Notes: generated by a model not told the origin, from the letters alone. A stretch of 39,553 nucleotides of DNA from Lachnospiraceae bacterium UBA3711 (GCA_002371345.1 DFHY01000115.1:1-39553), one strand, 5' to 3'. Counted from the stretch's first letter, positions 25,426 through 34,394 are shown. Program-made: numbers and translations.

Positions 25426-26937
25426 TCATCTTTGATGCATCAGATCCTTCAGGTTCTCGTACAATGCCCGGTAAGTCTGATACCCTTTCTCGTACGCTTC
25501 CAGATCCGCCGTCCCGGGTTCATGTACCCGTCGTGTCGCGATGGTACGGCCGATCACCTCTTTGTAGGAGGGGAACAGTCCGACGCCCACGCCGGCCAGC
25601 ATACACGCGCCCCATGTGGTGGCGGTGTCGGAAGCTGGTACCTCGATCTTCTTTCCCGTGATGTCTGCCTTGATCTGCGTCCAGAGCAGGGAATTCGCGG
25701 ATCCGCCCATTGCCTTCAGGACCTGTACTTCAGCCCCGGCATTCCCGGCGACCTCCAGATTGTGGCGGAGCGCGTAGGCAACGCCCTCCATCAGCGCGCG
25801 GACAAAGTGTCCTTTCTTCTTCGTGAAGTCAATCCCGTAGAAAACACCCTTCGCTTCCGCGTCCCAGATCGGCGTCCGCTCTCCGGACATGTAGGGCAGG
25901 AACACCAGGCCTTCGCTCCCTGCGGGAACCTTCGCCGCAGCCTGGTTCATCTGGTCGAGCGAGCTCATGCCAAGCTGCTCCTTCATAAGGCGTTCCTCCC
26001 CGCCGAACTCACTCTCAAACCAGCGCATCGCGCCGCCACCGCCGGTCGTTCCGCCCTGAAGCAGCCACCTTCCCGGCACGACATGGTATCCCAGAATCAG
26101 TCTGGGATCTGCATGGTACTGATCCATGCAGATGCTCATGCCGCCGGCCTGACCGCCCTGTTCCTGGGTCTCTCCCGGCTCAGACACGCCGACGCCCAGA
26201 GTACCGCAGCAGGCGTCCAGCCCGCCCGCCACAACAGGGGTTCCTTCCAGAAGGCCGCACTGTGCGGCAGCCTGTGCCGTCACGTGTCCGACAACCGCGT
26301 CACACGCCGTGATCTCCGGCAGGAAGCGTTCCGGTATGCCCAGTTCCGCGGCCATCTCCAGATTCCAGCAACCCCTGCGCATGTCAAAGCAGTGCCAGCC
26401 ATAGCCCTGTGAAAGATCCTGCGTCACCGCGCCGGTCAGCCGGTAGACGATGAAGCCGTTGCACTGGAGAATCTTATCGATCCTGCCATACAGCTCCGGC
26501 ATGGTTCTTTCATACCAGAGGACCTTCGGCGTAGTATACATCGGCTGCAGCGGATTGCCGTCAACCGCGAAGATCCGCTCCGCGCCGATCTTCGCTGTCA
26601 TTTCCTGGCAAATGTCATTGGAGCGTGTATCCATCCAGATCGGAGTGGGACACAGGACCTTTCCTTCCTTATCCACCGCCACCGCAGACCAGCTCTGGCC
26701 GTCTACACCGACACCGGCAATCTCCTCCGGCGAAACATCCGGGCTGTCCATCAGCTTCCGGATGCCTTTCGCGACGCCTTCCCACCAGTCGTCCGGGTTC
26801 TGCTCCGCCCAGCCGGTGTGCGGATAATACACCGGATAATCCTCGGTTACGGACGCGGCTACATGGCCATCCTTGTCAAATACAGCCACCTTGCATGCGC
26901 TGGTACCGATATCGATTCCAAGCAGTAACTCTCTCAT
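25426..26937 (-). CDS. FGGY-family carbohydrate kinase (xylulokinase-like)
   Basis: ATP-dependent kinase of a ketose or polyol, 503 aa, two actin-like ATPase lobes. N-terminal GIDIGTSACKVAVFDKDG and GVGVDGQSWSAVAVDKEG are the phosphate-1 motifs; catalytic Asp is expected in GLDACCGTLGVG, and the C-terminal KAMGGSANSLLWTQIKADIT is the adenosine motif. WMDTRS and ERTPIWDAEAKGVFYGI are xylulokinase-like. The pentulose D-xylulose is the default substrate of the subfamily, but position next to a GatD-like dehydrogenase and PfkB kinase leaves a hexulose open. AGGAG precedes the ATG by 9 bases. Confidence 0.9.
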   Translation of the reverse strand: MRELLLGIDIGTSACKVAVFDKDGHVAASVTEDYPVYYPHTGWAEQNPDDWWEGVAKGIRKLMDSPDVSPEEIAGVGVDGQSWSAVAVDKEGKVLCPTPIWMDTRSNDICQEMTAKIGAERIFAVDGNPLQPMYTTPKVLWYERTMPELYGRIDKILQCNGFIVYRLTGAVTQDLSQGYGWHCFDMRRGCWNLEMAAELGIPERFLPEITACDAVVGHVTAQAAAQCGLLEGTPVVAGGLDACCGTLGVGVSEPGETQEQGGQAGGMSICMDQYHADPRLILGYHVVPGRWLLQGGTTGGGGAMRWFESEFGGEERLMKEQLGMSSLDQMNQAAAKVPAGSEGLVFLPYMSGERTPIWDAEAKGVFYGIDFTKKKGHFVRALMEGVAYALRHNLEVAGNAGAEVQVLKAMGGSANSLLWTQIKADITGKKIEVPASDTATTWGACMLAGVGVGLFPSYKEVIGRTIATRRVHEPGTADLEAYEKGYQTYRALYENLKDLMHQR

Positions 26938-26959
26938 AATTTTGATCTCCTGATCCCGC

Positions 26960-28369
26960 TCAGCTTCGCGGCTGAAATACCTTTACCGGGAAGGACGCGC
27001 CGACGATCTGCCGGGCTTCGTCCAGGCTGCCGATCCCGCCTCTTCCCCACATCTGTACGATGATATTGCCGATCGCGGAAGCTTCCGTGGGGCCGGCATA
27101 TACCGTCTTCCCCAGCGCGTCAGCCGTGAGCTGGTTCAGGTATTCCGCCTGTGAGCCTCCGCCCACAACCTGCACAACCGGATACGGTTTCCCATTCAGC
27201 GTCTCCAGCTCCTTCGCCGTCTGCGCGTAGCACGCAGCCAGGCTCCGGTAGACCACCGAAGCAATTTCCCCTAACGTCTGCGGTACTTTCAGGCCATGTG
27301 CCTCGCACCATGTCCGGATACTCTCACACATGCTGTCCGGAGACAGGAAGCAATTGTCCTGCACGTCCACCAGCGACGGGAAGTCTTTGCTTTCCTCCGC
27401 CATGCGGCAGATCTCATCAAAGCTGTACCGGTCGCCGTACTCGTGCCGTACAGACTGAATCATCCACAGGCCCATGATGTTCTTGTGGCAGCAGATTCCT
27501 CCGTCCGCGCTTCCCTCATTGGTCAGGTTCGCCTTCCGGCTCTCTTCACTGCAGTCCGGCTTCTCCCGGCGCACACCCATCAAAGACCATGTGCCGGAGC
27601 TGATGTAGATACTGTCACTCTCCACCTTCGGCAAGGCTGCCACCGCGCAGGCCGTATCATGGGTGCCCGGCAGATAGACGTCCAGGGAATACCCGGCCTT
27701 CTTTGCCCAGTGCTCTGCCAGCTTCCCGACATAGGTTCCGGGAAAGCTGACCGGACCGAAGAGTTTCTCTGGAAGGCCCAGAGAACGGATCAGATCAAAG
27801 TCCCAGTCCCTTTTTTCCGGATCCAGCAGCTGCGTCGTGGAAGCCTCTGTGTACTCCCATTTCTTCACGCCGGTCAGCAGGTAGTTCAGATAGTCCGGCG
27901 TCAGAAGCATACACTGCGCCGCTTCCAGGTGCTCGGGGCTTCGTTCCCGCACAGACATCAGCTGGTAGATCGTGTTGTAATCCGCCTTGAGCGTTCCCGT
28001 CCTGCGGTACAGTTCCTCCGGAGCAATGATCTTCTCGACCACGCGGTCCATGCCGTCGGTCCTGTGATCCCGGTACCCGTAGCACTCTCCCACCGGGTTT
28101 CCGGCTTCATCCAGGAGGACATAGTCCACGCCCCAGGTATCGACACCCAGGCTGATCGGAATCTTGCCGGCCTCCGCGCACAGCCGCAGGCCTTCCACGA
28201 TGTTTTCCGCGATCCTCTGATAATCCCAGCACAGGGCATCGCCGCGCTTCTCCATCCGGTTGTCGAAGCGGTGGATGGTTTCCAGCGTCAGCTGCCCATC
28301 CTCCAGCGCGCCCAGGATCAGACGGCCGCCCGAGGCCCCGATGTCTGCCGCCGCATAGTATGTCTTCAT
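26960..28369 (-). CDS. Rhamnulokinase-family kinase, probable L-fuculokinase
   Basis: FGGY-family kinase of 469 aa. Motifs are AADIGASGGRLILGALEDG at the N-terminus, SLGVDTWGVDYVLLDEAG, YRDHRTDGMD, GTHDTACAVAALP (catalytic Asp) and VQVVGGGSQAEYLNQLTADA, which fit RhaB rather than E. coli FucK. In Firmicutes and Bacteroidetes RhaB-type proteins serve as L-fuculokinases in fuc operons; with fucI directly upstream and fucA in the partner operon, phosphorylation of L-fuculose at O1 is the likely reaction. GAGGAAGG precedes the ATG. A long hairpin lies between fucI and this gene. Confidence 0.88.
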   Translation of the reverse strand: MKTYYAAADIGASGGRLILGALEDGQLTLETIHRFDNRMEKRGDALCWDYQRIAENIVEGLRLCAEAGKIPISLGVDTWGVDYVLLDEAGNPVGECYGYRDHRTDGMDRVVEKIIAPEELYRRTGTLKADYNTIYQLMSVRERSPEHLEAAQCMLLTPDYLNYLLTGVKKWEYTEASTTQLLDPEKRDWDFDLIRSLGLPEKLFGPVSFPGTYVGKLAEHWAKKAGYSLDVYLPGTHDTACAVAALPKVESDSIYISSGTWSLMGVRREKPDCSEESRKANLTNEGSADGGICCHKNIMGLWMIQSVRHEYGDRYSFDEICRMAEESKDFPSLVDVQDNCFLSPDSMCESIRTWCEAHGLKVPQTLGEIASVVYRSLAACYAQTAKELETLNGKPYPVVQVVGGGSQAEYLNQLTADALGKTVYAGPTEASAIGNIIVQMWGRGGIGSLDEARQIVGASFPVKVFQPRS

Positions 28370-28386
28370 GTATGCCTTCCTCTCAC

Positions 28387-28458
28387 AGCAGCCCGCCCGA
28401 AGTGTTCTGATTCTTCCCGAAACAATGCTTCCTGGAAGAACACCGCGGGCAGGCTGCT
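28387..28458 (-). promoter_or_regulatory. Intercistronic hairpin between fucI and the kinase gene
   Basis: AGCAGCC-C-GCCC pairs with GGGC-A-GGCTGCT, and the interior GTGTTCT/AGAACAC pairs too, giving a long interrupted stem of about 70 bases in total. No T run follows, so partial attenuation or 3'-end protection of the fucI message is more likely than full termination. Confidence 0.6.
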
Positions 28459-28487
28459 ACGCTTTGCGATTCAAACAGATTCACATA

Positions 28488-30293
28488 TTATCTCACGGTC
28501 CTGTACAGCGGTCCGTATGCCTGGCAGGCACGGTAATCCTGTCCTTCCTTGTCCATGCCGAATGCGTTCCATGCCGCCGGACGGAAGATATCTTCCTCAG
28601 GCACATTGTGCATGCTGACCGGAATCCGAAGGATCGAACACAGGGAGATCAGGTCCGCGCCGATGTGGCCGTAGCTGATCGCGCCGTGGTTCGCGCCCCA
28701 GTTGTTCATGACGTCATACGCCGACTTGAACGCGTTCTTGCTCTTGTCCACCCGCGGGGCGAACCAGGTGCAGGGCCAGGTATAGTCGGTTCTCTTCCAG
28801 ATGATATCGGAGATCTCATCCGGCAGCGCGACCGTCCAGCCTTCCACAATCTGAAGGACCGGGCCAAGTCCCTTGACCAGGTTCAGGCGGATCATGGTCG
28901 CCGGCATCTCGGCACGGGTCAGGAATCTGGACGAGTATCCGCCTCCGCGGAAGTATCCGTTGTCCGCCGCGCACCATTCGGTGTGATCCATGACCGTCTT
29001 GATGTCATCCTCGGTCACGTCATACCATTCCTTCATCACCGGATTGCCCGCTTCATCGCGGAGCTCTCCGCAGGCATCCAGGCAGCACGCGCCGGAATTG
29101 ATCAGGTGAATGAACCCGTCTGCTTCCTTTGCCTTGCCTTCCAGCTCATATCCGGTTGCCCGCTTCACGGACTCGCCGTTCCAGCAGGTTCTCACGTCCG
29201 CGAACATCTGTGGACGGTTGGTCAGAAGCTTCATGAACAGCATGCCCAGTCCGTTCAGCACGTCATTCTCCGTTGCCAGGATGTACGGCTCTCTTGCGCC
29301 TTCCCAGTCAAATGACGTATTGAGGAGTGCCTCGGCGTAGTCGCCGTTCGGATAGAAGTCGGTCCACTGACGCTGTCCCTGGAAGCCGCCGGCGATGGCA
29401 TTGTGGCCGACCGCCTCTTCCTCACAGCCCTTGGGCAGGTTCGGATTGCCGTTGAACAGATCCTTGATGATGCACGCCATCTTGACGACGAACTCCCAGT
29501 CCTTCTCCTTCTGCTCCGGGCTCTTGCGGATGAAGTCCGGATTCTTGTCCAGGCCTTCCTTGCAGTACTTCTTCGTCCACTCCATGGCCTTCTGGAAGTC
29601 TTCTTCACAGTAGATCTTCTCTTCCATGCGGCGTATCAGTTCGACCTCGTCGATGGATTCCACTCTCATGCCCAGATAATCCTCGATGAACGTGGAGTCG
29701 ATGATGGAGCCGCCGATTCCCATGGTCACGGAACCGATCTGCAGATAAGACTTGTCACGCATGGTCGCCGCGGCGATGGCTGCTCTTCCGAAGCGCAGAA
29801 GCTTTTCCTTCACGTCCTCCGGAATGGACGTATCATCTGCTTCGCAGACATCATGTCCGTAGATGCCGAACGCGGGAAGTCCCTTCTGTGCATGGGTGGC
29901 CAGCACGGAAGCCAGGTAGACCGCGCCGGGGCGCTCTGTTCCGTTGAATCCCCACACACCCTTGATCGTGAGCGGATTCATATCCATCGTCTCCGCGCCA
30001 TAGCACCAGCATGGTGTGACGGTCAGTGTGATCGCGACGCCTTCCTTCTTGAACTTTGCCTCGCAGGCTGCCGCTTCCGCAACTCTGCCGATGGTGGTAT
30101 CCGCGATCACGACCTTCACCGGATCCCCGTTGACATACTTCAGGTTCTGCTCAAACAGCGCCGCTGCCGACTTCGCCATGTTCATGGTCTGCTCTTCCAG
30201 GGATCCTCTGACGTCCAGAGCACCGCGCCGTCCGTCGATCGTCGGGCGGATGCCAATCACCGGAAACTCACCGATATATCTGTTCTTGCTCAT
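28488..30293 (-). CDS. fucI: L-fucose isomerase
   Basis: Mn2+-dependent ketol isomerase converting L-fucose to L-fuculose (also D-arabinose to D-ribulose). The 601-aa chain is close to the E. coli length of 591 and has family segments IGIRPTIDGRRGALDVRGSL at the N-terminus, VTPCWCYGAETMDM, GFNGTERPGAVYLASVLA, YLQIGSVTMGIGGSIID, AGGFQGQRQWTDFYPNGD and WGANHGAISYGHIGADLIS near the C-terminus. The start at 30293 is set by AGAGGAG, which itself encodes the N-terminal residues of a longer GTG-start frame. Second catabolic gene after fucU in the operon. Confidence 0.97.
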   Translation of the reverse strand: MSKNRYIGEFPVIGIRPTIDGRRGALDVRGSLEEQTMNMAKSAAALFEQNLKYVNGDPVKVVIADTTIGRVAEAAACEAKFKKEGVAITLTVTPCWCYGAETMDMNPLTIKGVWGFNGTERPGAVYLASVLATHAQKGLPAFGIYGHDVCEADDTSIPEDVKEKLLRFGRAAIAAATMRDKSYLQIGSVTMGIGGSIIDSTFIEDYLGMRVESIDEVELIRRMEEKIYCEEDFQKAMEWTKKYCKEGLDKNPDFIRKSPEQKEKDWEFVVKMACIIKDLFNGNPNLPKGCEEEAVGHNAIAGGFQGQRQWTDFYPNGDYAEALLNTSFDWEGAREPYILATENDVLNGLGMLFMKLLTNRPQMFADVRTCWNGESVKRATGYELEGKAKEADGFIHLINSGACCLDACGELRDEAGNPVMKEWYDVTEDDIKTVMDHTEWCAADNGYFRGGGYSSRFLTRAEMPATMIRLNLVKGLGPVLQIVEGWTVALPDEISDIIWKRTDYTWPCTWFAPRVDKSKNAFKSAYDVMNNWGANHGAISYGHIGADLISLCSILRIPVSMHNVPEEDIFRPAAWNAFGMDKEGQDYRACQAYGPLYRTVR

Positions 30294-30369
30294 ATTTTCT
30301 CCTCTCACTTGGTGATTCTTGTTCTGTCTGCTCTCCAGTTGATTCTTCTATTCACTCTCAGCGGATTCT

Positions 30370-30810
30370 TCAATCCGTTACAACACCCTTCTGCAGCATG
30401 ATATTCGCATACAGTGCGGATTCTCCGGTCGCGATGATCGCATAGGACTTCTTTGTCTCCTCGTAGAACGCGAAGCGCTCGATCGTCCCGATCGCCTTCT
30501 CACCACGCTCGTCATGCTTTTTGACGATCTCCTTGTATGTATCCCAGATCGGTGTCTCCACGGGATCTCCGGGCATGACTTCCATCAGGCTCACCGGGTG
30601 CTCCACATAGGTATCCAGCGGGAATACCTGAAGGATCGCGTCCAGAATCTCCGGCACGCCGTGCCCGTCCATACGGATGACAATCGCGTCCTTTCCCATG
30701 GATTCCGCCGGGAAGTTTCCATCCCCGATCACCAGGCGGTCGCTGTGTCCCATCTCAGCCAGAACCATCAGAAGCTCCGGTGAAAGAATCTTCGGAATTC
30801 CTTTTAACAT
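30370..30810 (-). CDS. fucU: L-fucose mutarotase
   Basis: RbsD/FucU-family enzyme interconverting alpha and beta L-fucose, supplying the anomer used by the isomerase. The 146-aa chain shows LKGIPKILSPELLMVLAEMG, then HSDRLVIGDGNFPAES with catalytic-type His22 and Asp30, and a C-terminal FAFYEETKKSYAIIATGES (mutarotase Tyr region). Length and motifs fit FucU rather than RbsD. AAAGGAG precedes the ATG. It precedes fucI by 76 bases. Confidence 0.95.
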   Translation of the reverse strand: MLKGIPKILSPELLMVLAEMGHSDRLVIGDGNFPAESMGKDAIVIRMDGHGVPEILDAILQVFPLDTYVEHPVSLMEVMPGDPVETPIWDTYKEIVKKHDERGEKAIGTIERFAFYEETKKSYAIIATGESALYANIMLQKGVVTD

Positions 30811-30869
30811 GCTTTCTTGCTCCTTTCTCTTGTGTCTATGTCTCTACAGGATGCTTCCATTCTTACTTC

Positions 30870-31883
30870 TTACGCATCCGGGCAGTCGACGATCTTTCCG
30901 TCTTCGTCCCACAGATCATGCCAGTCATTCGCGCCCGGCCACAGGAAGACCTGCCCCTTGACCAGACGATTGTCCTTCTCGAGGGTGGAGATGATCTGCA
31001 TCTCCTCATCCGTCAGCGGATCCGATACGGTCGCGGCGAGATTGCTGGTGTACTCCGCCTCATGCACCGAGAACGGAATCGGGATCTGTCCTCTTCTCAC
31101 TGCCCACTTCAGGCAGATAATCGCCGGATGGACACCTCTCTTCTTCGCGATCTCCACGATCTCCGGCACCTTCATGTCTGCGATGTCAGTGGCGACGATA
31201 TCTCTCTCCGGTCTCTGCGGAGATCCGAGCGGCATGAATCCGATCGGCTGAATGTCGTGTGCCACGAGCCAGTCGAAGAGCTCCTGCTGCTGGAAGCACG
31301 GATGAAGCTCCATCTCGCAGGCCGCCGGCTTGATCTCGAACTTGTCATACACGGCCTCCAGCTTCGGGATGGTCATATTCGAGATACCGATGTTGCGGAT
31401 CAGGCCTTCTCTGACCAGTGCTTCACACTGCCGGTAGGTATCCATGAATTCTGCAACGGAGAACGGCTTGGAATCGGGATTGCGGGAATCCACGTCGCAT
31501 CCCGGTGCGTGATAGTTCGGGAACGGCCAGTGGATAAAATACATATCCGCGTAGTCACACTGAAGATCCTTGATGCTCTTCTTCAGCGCCTTCGCGACTT
31601 CCCGGTGCTGGTCATTCCAGACCTTGGTCATGATGAAGAGATCCTTTCTCTCGACCACGCCCTCTTTGAAAGCCTGGGCAAACACTTCACCGATCTGATC
31701 CTCATTCTGGTAGCAGGACGCGCAGTCGAACATCCTGTAGCCGCACCGGATCGCCCCGGCGACAGCAGCGGAAACCTGATCCGGCGTAAAACGGTCCGAT
31801 CCGAAGGTTCCCATTCCGATACATGGGATCTGTTCCCCTGTGTTCAGTGTTACTTTTGGAATCAGCGCAGCATCGATTTTCAT
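30870..31883 (-). CDS. Aldo/keto reductase
   Basis: NADPH-dependent (beta/alpha)8 oxidoreductase of 337 aa. The catalytic tetrad is visible: D53 and Y58 in FDCASCYQNE, K87 in MTKVWN, H118 in YFIHWPFP; IGISNM and LKWAVRRGQIPIPFSV form the later family blocks. It is the first gene of the fuc operon. No FucO-type iron alcohol dehydrogenase is in the window, so this enzyme may reduce L-lactaldehyde to (S)-1,2-propanediol, or oxidise a sugar; that is inference from position. GGGAGGAAG precedes the ATG. Confidence 0.93.
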   Translation of the reverse strand: MKIDAALIPKVTLNTGEQIPCIGMGTFGSDRFTPDQVSAAVAGAIRCGYRMFDCASCYQNEDQIGEVFAQAFKEGVVERKDLFIMTKVWNDQHREVAKALKKSIKDLQCDYADMYFIHWPFPNYHAPGCDVDSRNPDSKPFSVAEFMDTYRQCEALVREGLIRNIGISNMTIPKLEAVYDKFEIKPAACEMELHPCFQQQELFDWLVAHDIQPIGFMPLGSPQRPERDIVATDIADMKVPEIVEIAKKRGVHPAIICLKWAVRRGQIPIPFSVHEAEYTSNLAATVSDPLTDEEMQIISTLEKDNRLVKGQVFLWPGANDWHDLWDEDGKIVDCPDA

Positions 31884-32214
31884 AATCTTCCTCCCTTTTT
31901 ATAAAACTGCTTCCTGCAGTGATTTACCGGTTTCAGCGCCTGCAAGGGTTCTTCCGCCGGAGACATTTCCGCCTGGAAATCCCTGTATTGCAGCTTTTTT
32001 CCGACAATCTGCCAGTTATACTGAAAAAACCACTTCGTCAGATTAATTTCATTATAGGCTCCCAAAAGGCCATAACAAGTGCTAATATTAACTCAAAACA
32101 GGACAATCTTCAGGTCATTGAAGGAAAGACATTCTGTGCGCAGCACTGCCGGTCTGCCTGCCGGACAGGCACTGAGCGGCAGCGGCTGGCGGAAGAACGA
32201 AAGCGGAAAACGTT
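31884..32214. other. Divergent control region between the fuc operon and araC-type gene
   Basis: A 331-base region with no convincing gene. A small minus-strand frame here (31880-32065) has no family resemblance and probably is leader RNA. It contains the leftward promoter described separately. A rightward promoter for the AraC gene is not obvious; TATACT at 32017-32022 is a possible -10 without a well-spaced -35, as expected if activation is needed. Confidence 0.5.
32051..32078 (-). promoter_or_regulatory. Candidate promoter of the fuc operon
   Basis: Minus-strand TTGTTA (32078-32073), 16-base spacer, TATAAT (32056-32051), about 170 bases before the aldo/keto reductase start. The imperfect -35 is compatible with activation by the divergent AraC protein. 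Confidence 0.55.
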
Positions 32215-33066
32215 ATGAAGTATCTGGATTACAGGGAAAACAGAAAGCATGGCTCATTCCGGTTCCCGGTCGCGTGGTACGGTGAAAATCCGCGGACGCC
32301 CCGGTACCTGATGACCTTTCACTGGCACAAAGAATACGAGATCGTCCGTGTCCTGAAGGGCACATTTCCTCTCTCACTGGACGGCTATCTCTACCATATC
32401 TCGGCGGGGGAATGCATCATCATCCCGTCCGGTGTCATTCATGGCGGGACGCCGCAGGACTGCTGGTACGAATGTGTCCTGTTTGATCCTGCCATCCTCG
32501 AGGTGGGCAGCAACCATATCAGCACGCCGCTTCTGCAGAGAATCATCAGCCGCGAGGAAATTCCGGAGCTATTCGTCTGGCCGGCCGGATCCATGATCGC
32601 TACGATCGCGGGGCATCTGTCCGGGATCATGACCTCCCGTCCGCCGGGCTATGAGCTGGCCGCGCAGGGGTATTTCTATCTGATCTTCTCCGAGCTGATC
32701 CGGAGCGAAGTGCTGGTGCCCGCGGAAAAGGAGAAGCTGAATCCTTCCGGAAAGAGTGTGAAGAAGGTCCTCGACTACATCTCGGAACACTATGTGGAAC
32801 AGATCCGGCTGGAGGACATGGCGTCGCTGGCCGGTATGAATCCGAACTATTTCTGCGGGCTGTTCAAGTCGTTCACCGGACAGTCTCCCCTGTCCTACTT
32901 GAACTACTACCGGATCGAGTGTGCCAGTGAAATGCTTGCGGCGCGCGATATCACGATCCCGGAGGCTGCGGAGCAGTGCGGGTTCCGCGATGTCGGTTAC
33001 TTTACGAGATGCTTCAAAAAACAGAAGGGGATGACGCCGTCGAAGTACATGAAACAAAGCTTCTGA
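32215..33066 (+). CDS. AraC-family transcriptional regulator (cupin sensor)
   Basis: A 283-aa regulator with an N-terminal cupin sensing domain (FHWHKEYEIVRVLKGTFPLS, AGECIIIPSGVIHGG) and a C-terminal double helix-turn-helix (about residues 180-280): VEQIRLEDMASLAGMNPNYF, then FTGQSPLSYLNYYRIECASE and CGFRDVGYFTRCFKKQKGMT, a well-conserved AraC signature. Transcribed away from the fuc operon, so it is the probable activator of that operon with L-fucose or a derivative as effector. The ribosome binding site is weak (AGCGG), consistent with low expression. Confidence 0.94.
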   Translation: MKYLDYRENRKHGSFRFPVAWYGENPRTPRYLMTFHWHKEYEIVRVLKGTFPLSLDGYLYHISAGECIIIPSGVIHGGTPQDCWYECVLFDPAILEVGSNHISTPLLQRIISREEIPELFVWPAGSMIATIAGHLSGIMTSRPPGYELAAQGYFYLIFSELIRSEVLVPAEKEKLNPSGKSVKKVLDYISEHYVEQIRLEDMASLAGMNPNYFCGLFKSFTGQSPLSYLNYYRIECASEMLAARDITIPEAAEQCGFRDVGYFTRCFKKQKGMTPSKYMKQSF

Positions 33067-33114
33067 GCCGGTTCCTGATACCGCGTGTCAGCCCGTGCAG
33101 AAAGCAGGTACAGT

Positions 33115-34350
33115 ATGAATCATATACTGCTGCTGGCCTATCCGGCCGCACTTGTGATCTTCACATGCTTCCATGCCCGCCTGACCAGGGGCGGCAGGGT
33201 CTCTGACGGCTTTCTGAGCCTGGAACAGACGCACATGATCCAGGCCTTCGCGTGCATCGGAGTCATCCTCCACCATGTCACCCAGCAGATCACGGCTTAT
33301 GGGATATACGACAAAGGCCCCATCTCCCTGTTCAATGACATCGGCATATTATTCACGGCGCTGTTTTTCTTCTTCTCCGGATACGGGCTGATCACCAGCC
33401 TGCAGGAGAAACCGGGCTATCTGGACAGCTTTCTGTACAGGAGACTCCCCACCGTCCTGATCCCATTCTGGATCATCAACGCGCTCGGTGTTTTGCTGGA
33501 AACGTTCGGGGGCGGCATCCACACCACCCCGGCTGATGCCCTTCGTGACATCTTCGGCCTGACACTGGTCAACTCCAACGGCTGGTTCTTCGTGGAGATC
33601 ACGATCTTCTACCTGTTTTTCTATGTGATCTTCCGGCTGGTCAGAAACCGAAACGCTGCCCTGGTCCTGCTCTGCCTGGCCGTGCTTGGTATCATAATCT
33701 TCAGCTTCCATCAGGGACATGATCCGCAGGGAGACCAGTCACACTGGTTCCGGGGCGAGTGGTGGTATAATTCCACGATCACATTTGTCTTCGGCCTGCT
33801 GTATGCCCGGTTCCGCCAGCCTCTGACCAGGCTTCTGAACCGGCTGTGGCTTCTCTTTCTGCCGGTCAGCTTTCTCCTGACAGCATTGTTTCTGCAGCGT
33901 TCCATCGTCTGCGTCAGGCGCGGCGGATACTATGAGGATATGCCCTCTCTGTATGAAAGCGCGATGTCTGCGTCAGGCACCCTGGGCGCAGGCGGAAGCG
34001 AGTTTTCTCTGTCACGCTTTTTCGACACGCTGAGCCGCAGCATTCTCTCTCCGTCAGGGCTTTTCACAACCCTGGCCGGACACACCCTCCTGTGGCAGTC
34101 CGCCGCCTGCATTGCATTTACCCTGCTGATCCTGCTGCTCTCGATGCGCATCACACTGGGAAACAGGGCACTGCGCTTCATCAGTACCATCAGCAGAGAG
34201 ATGTTTCTGATCCATGGTTACTTCGCTTTCTGGATCTTCGGCTCCGTCCGTATGAATGATTTTCTGCGCTACGCGGTGCACCTTGATATGCAGCCAGGCA
34301 CCCATGCGGAACCACAATCCTGGCATCCCCAGGTATCTTTTGGAATGTAG
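33115..34350 (+). CDS. Acyltransferase-3 family membrane protein, probably with altered C-terminus
   Basis: Integral membrane O-acyltransferase (OafA/WecH-like), 411 aa with about ten hydrophobic segments; such proteins acylate surface sugars. Family features are LEQTHMIQAFACIGVILHHV (catalytic His-like site in the first loops), FFFFSGYGLI, YRRLPTVLIPFWI and the final IHGYFAFWIFG. After residue about 395 the annotated frame gives a hydrophilic tail ending HPQVSFGM, whereas an alternative frame from about 34310 reads FWNVDAAITGGILALMISSL, a membrane helix ending at 34427. A frameshift or junction near 34305-34315 is therefore likely. Start at 34350's frame ATG 33115, weak AGCAGG upstream. It follows the AraC gene by 48 bases. 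Confidence 0.8.
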   Translation: MNHILLLAYPAALVIFTCFHARLTRGGRVSDGFLSLEQTHMIQAFACIGVILHHVTQQITAYGIYDKGPISLFNDIGILFTALFFFFSGYGLITSLQEKPGYLDSFLYRRLPTVLIPFWIINALGVLLETFGGGIHTTPADALRDIFGLTLVNSNGWFFVEITIFYLFFYVIFRLVRNRNAALVLLCLAVLGIIIFSFHQGHDPQGDQSHWFRGEWWYNSTITFVFGLLYARFRQPLTRLLNRLWLLFLPVSFLLTALFLQRSIVCVRRGGYYEDMPSLYESAMSASGTLGAGGSEFSLSRFFDTLSRSILSPSGLFTTLAGHTLLWQSAACIAFTLLILLLSMRITLGNRALRFISTISREMFLIHGYFAFWIFGSVRMNDFLRYAVHLDMQPGTHAEPQSWHPQVSFGM

Positions 34351-34394
34351 ATGCCGCTATTACCGGTGGGATCCTGGCATTGATGATCAGTAGT

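Noticed and set aside
25325..25429. Longer start for the GatD-like dehydrogenase
   Set aside because: The ATGA overlap is attractive, but the extra 35 residues match nothing in the family and the DNA contains small hairpins; the start at 25324 has AAGGAGG and the normal N-terminus.
25327..31904. Several long plus-strand frames (up to 440 aa) antisense to the fuc genes, for example 27296-28618 and 29403-30401
   Set aside because: G+C-rich genes leave few stops on the opposite strand; these frames lack ribosome binding sites and domains and cover well-identified enzymes.
31880..32065. 61-aa minus-strand frame upstream of the aldo/keto reductase
   Set aside because: Begins inside the predicted promoter/leader, no ribosome binding site, no family pattern.
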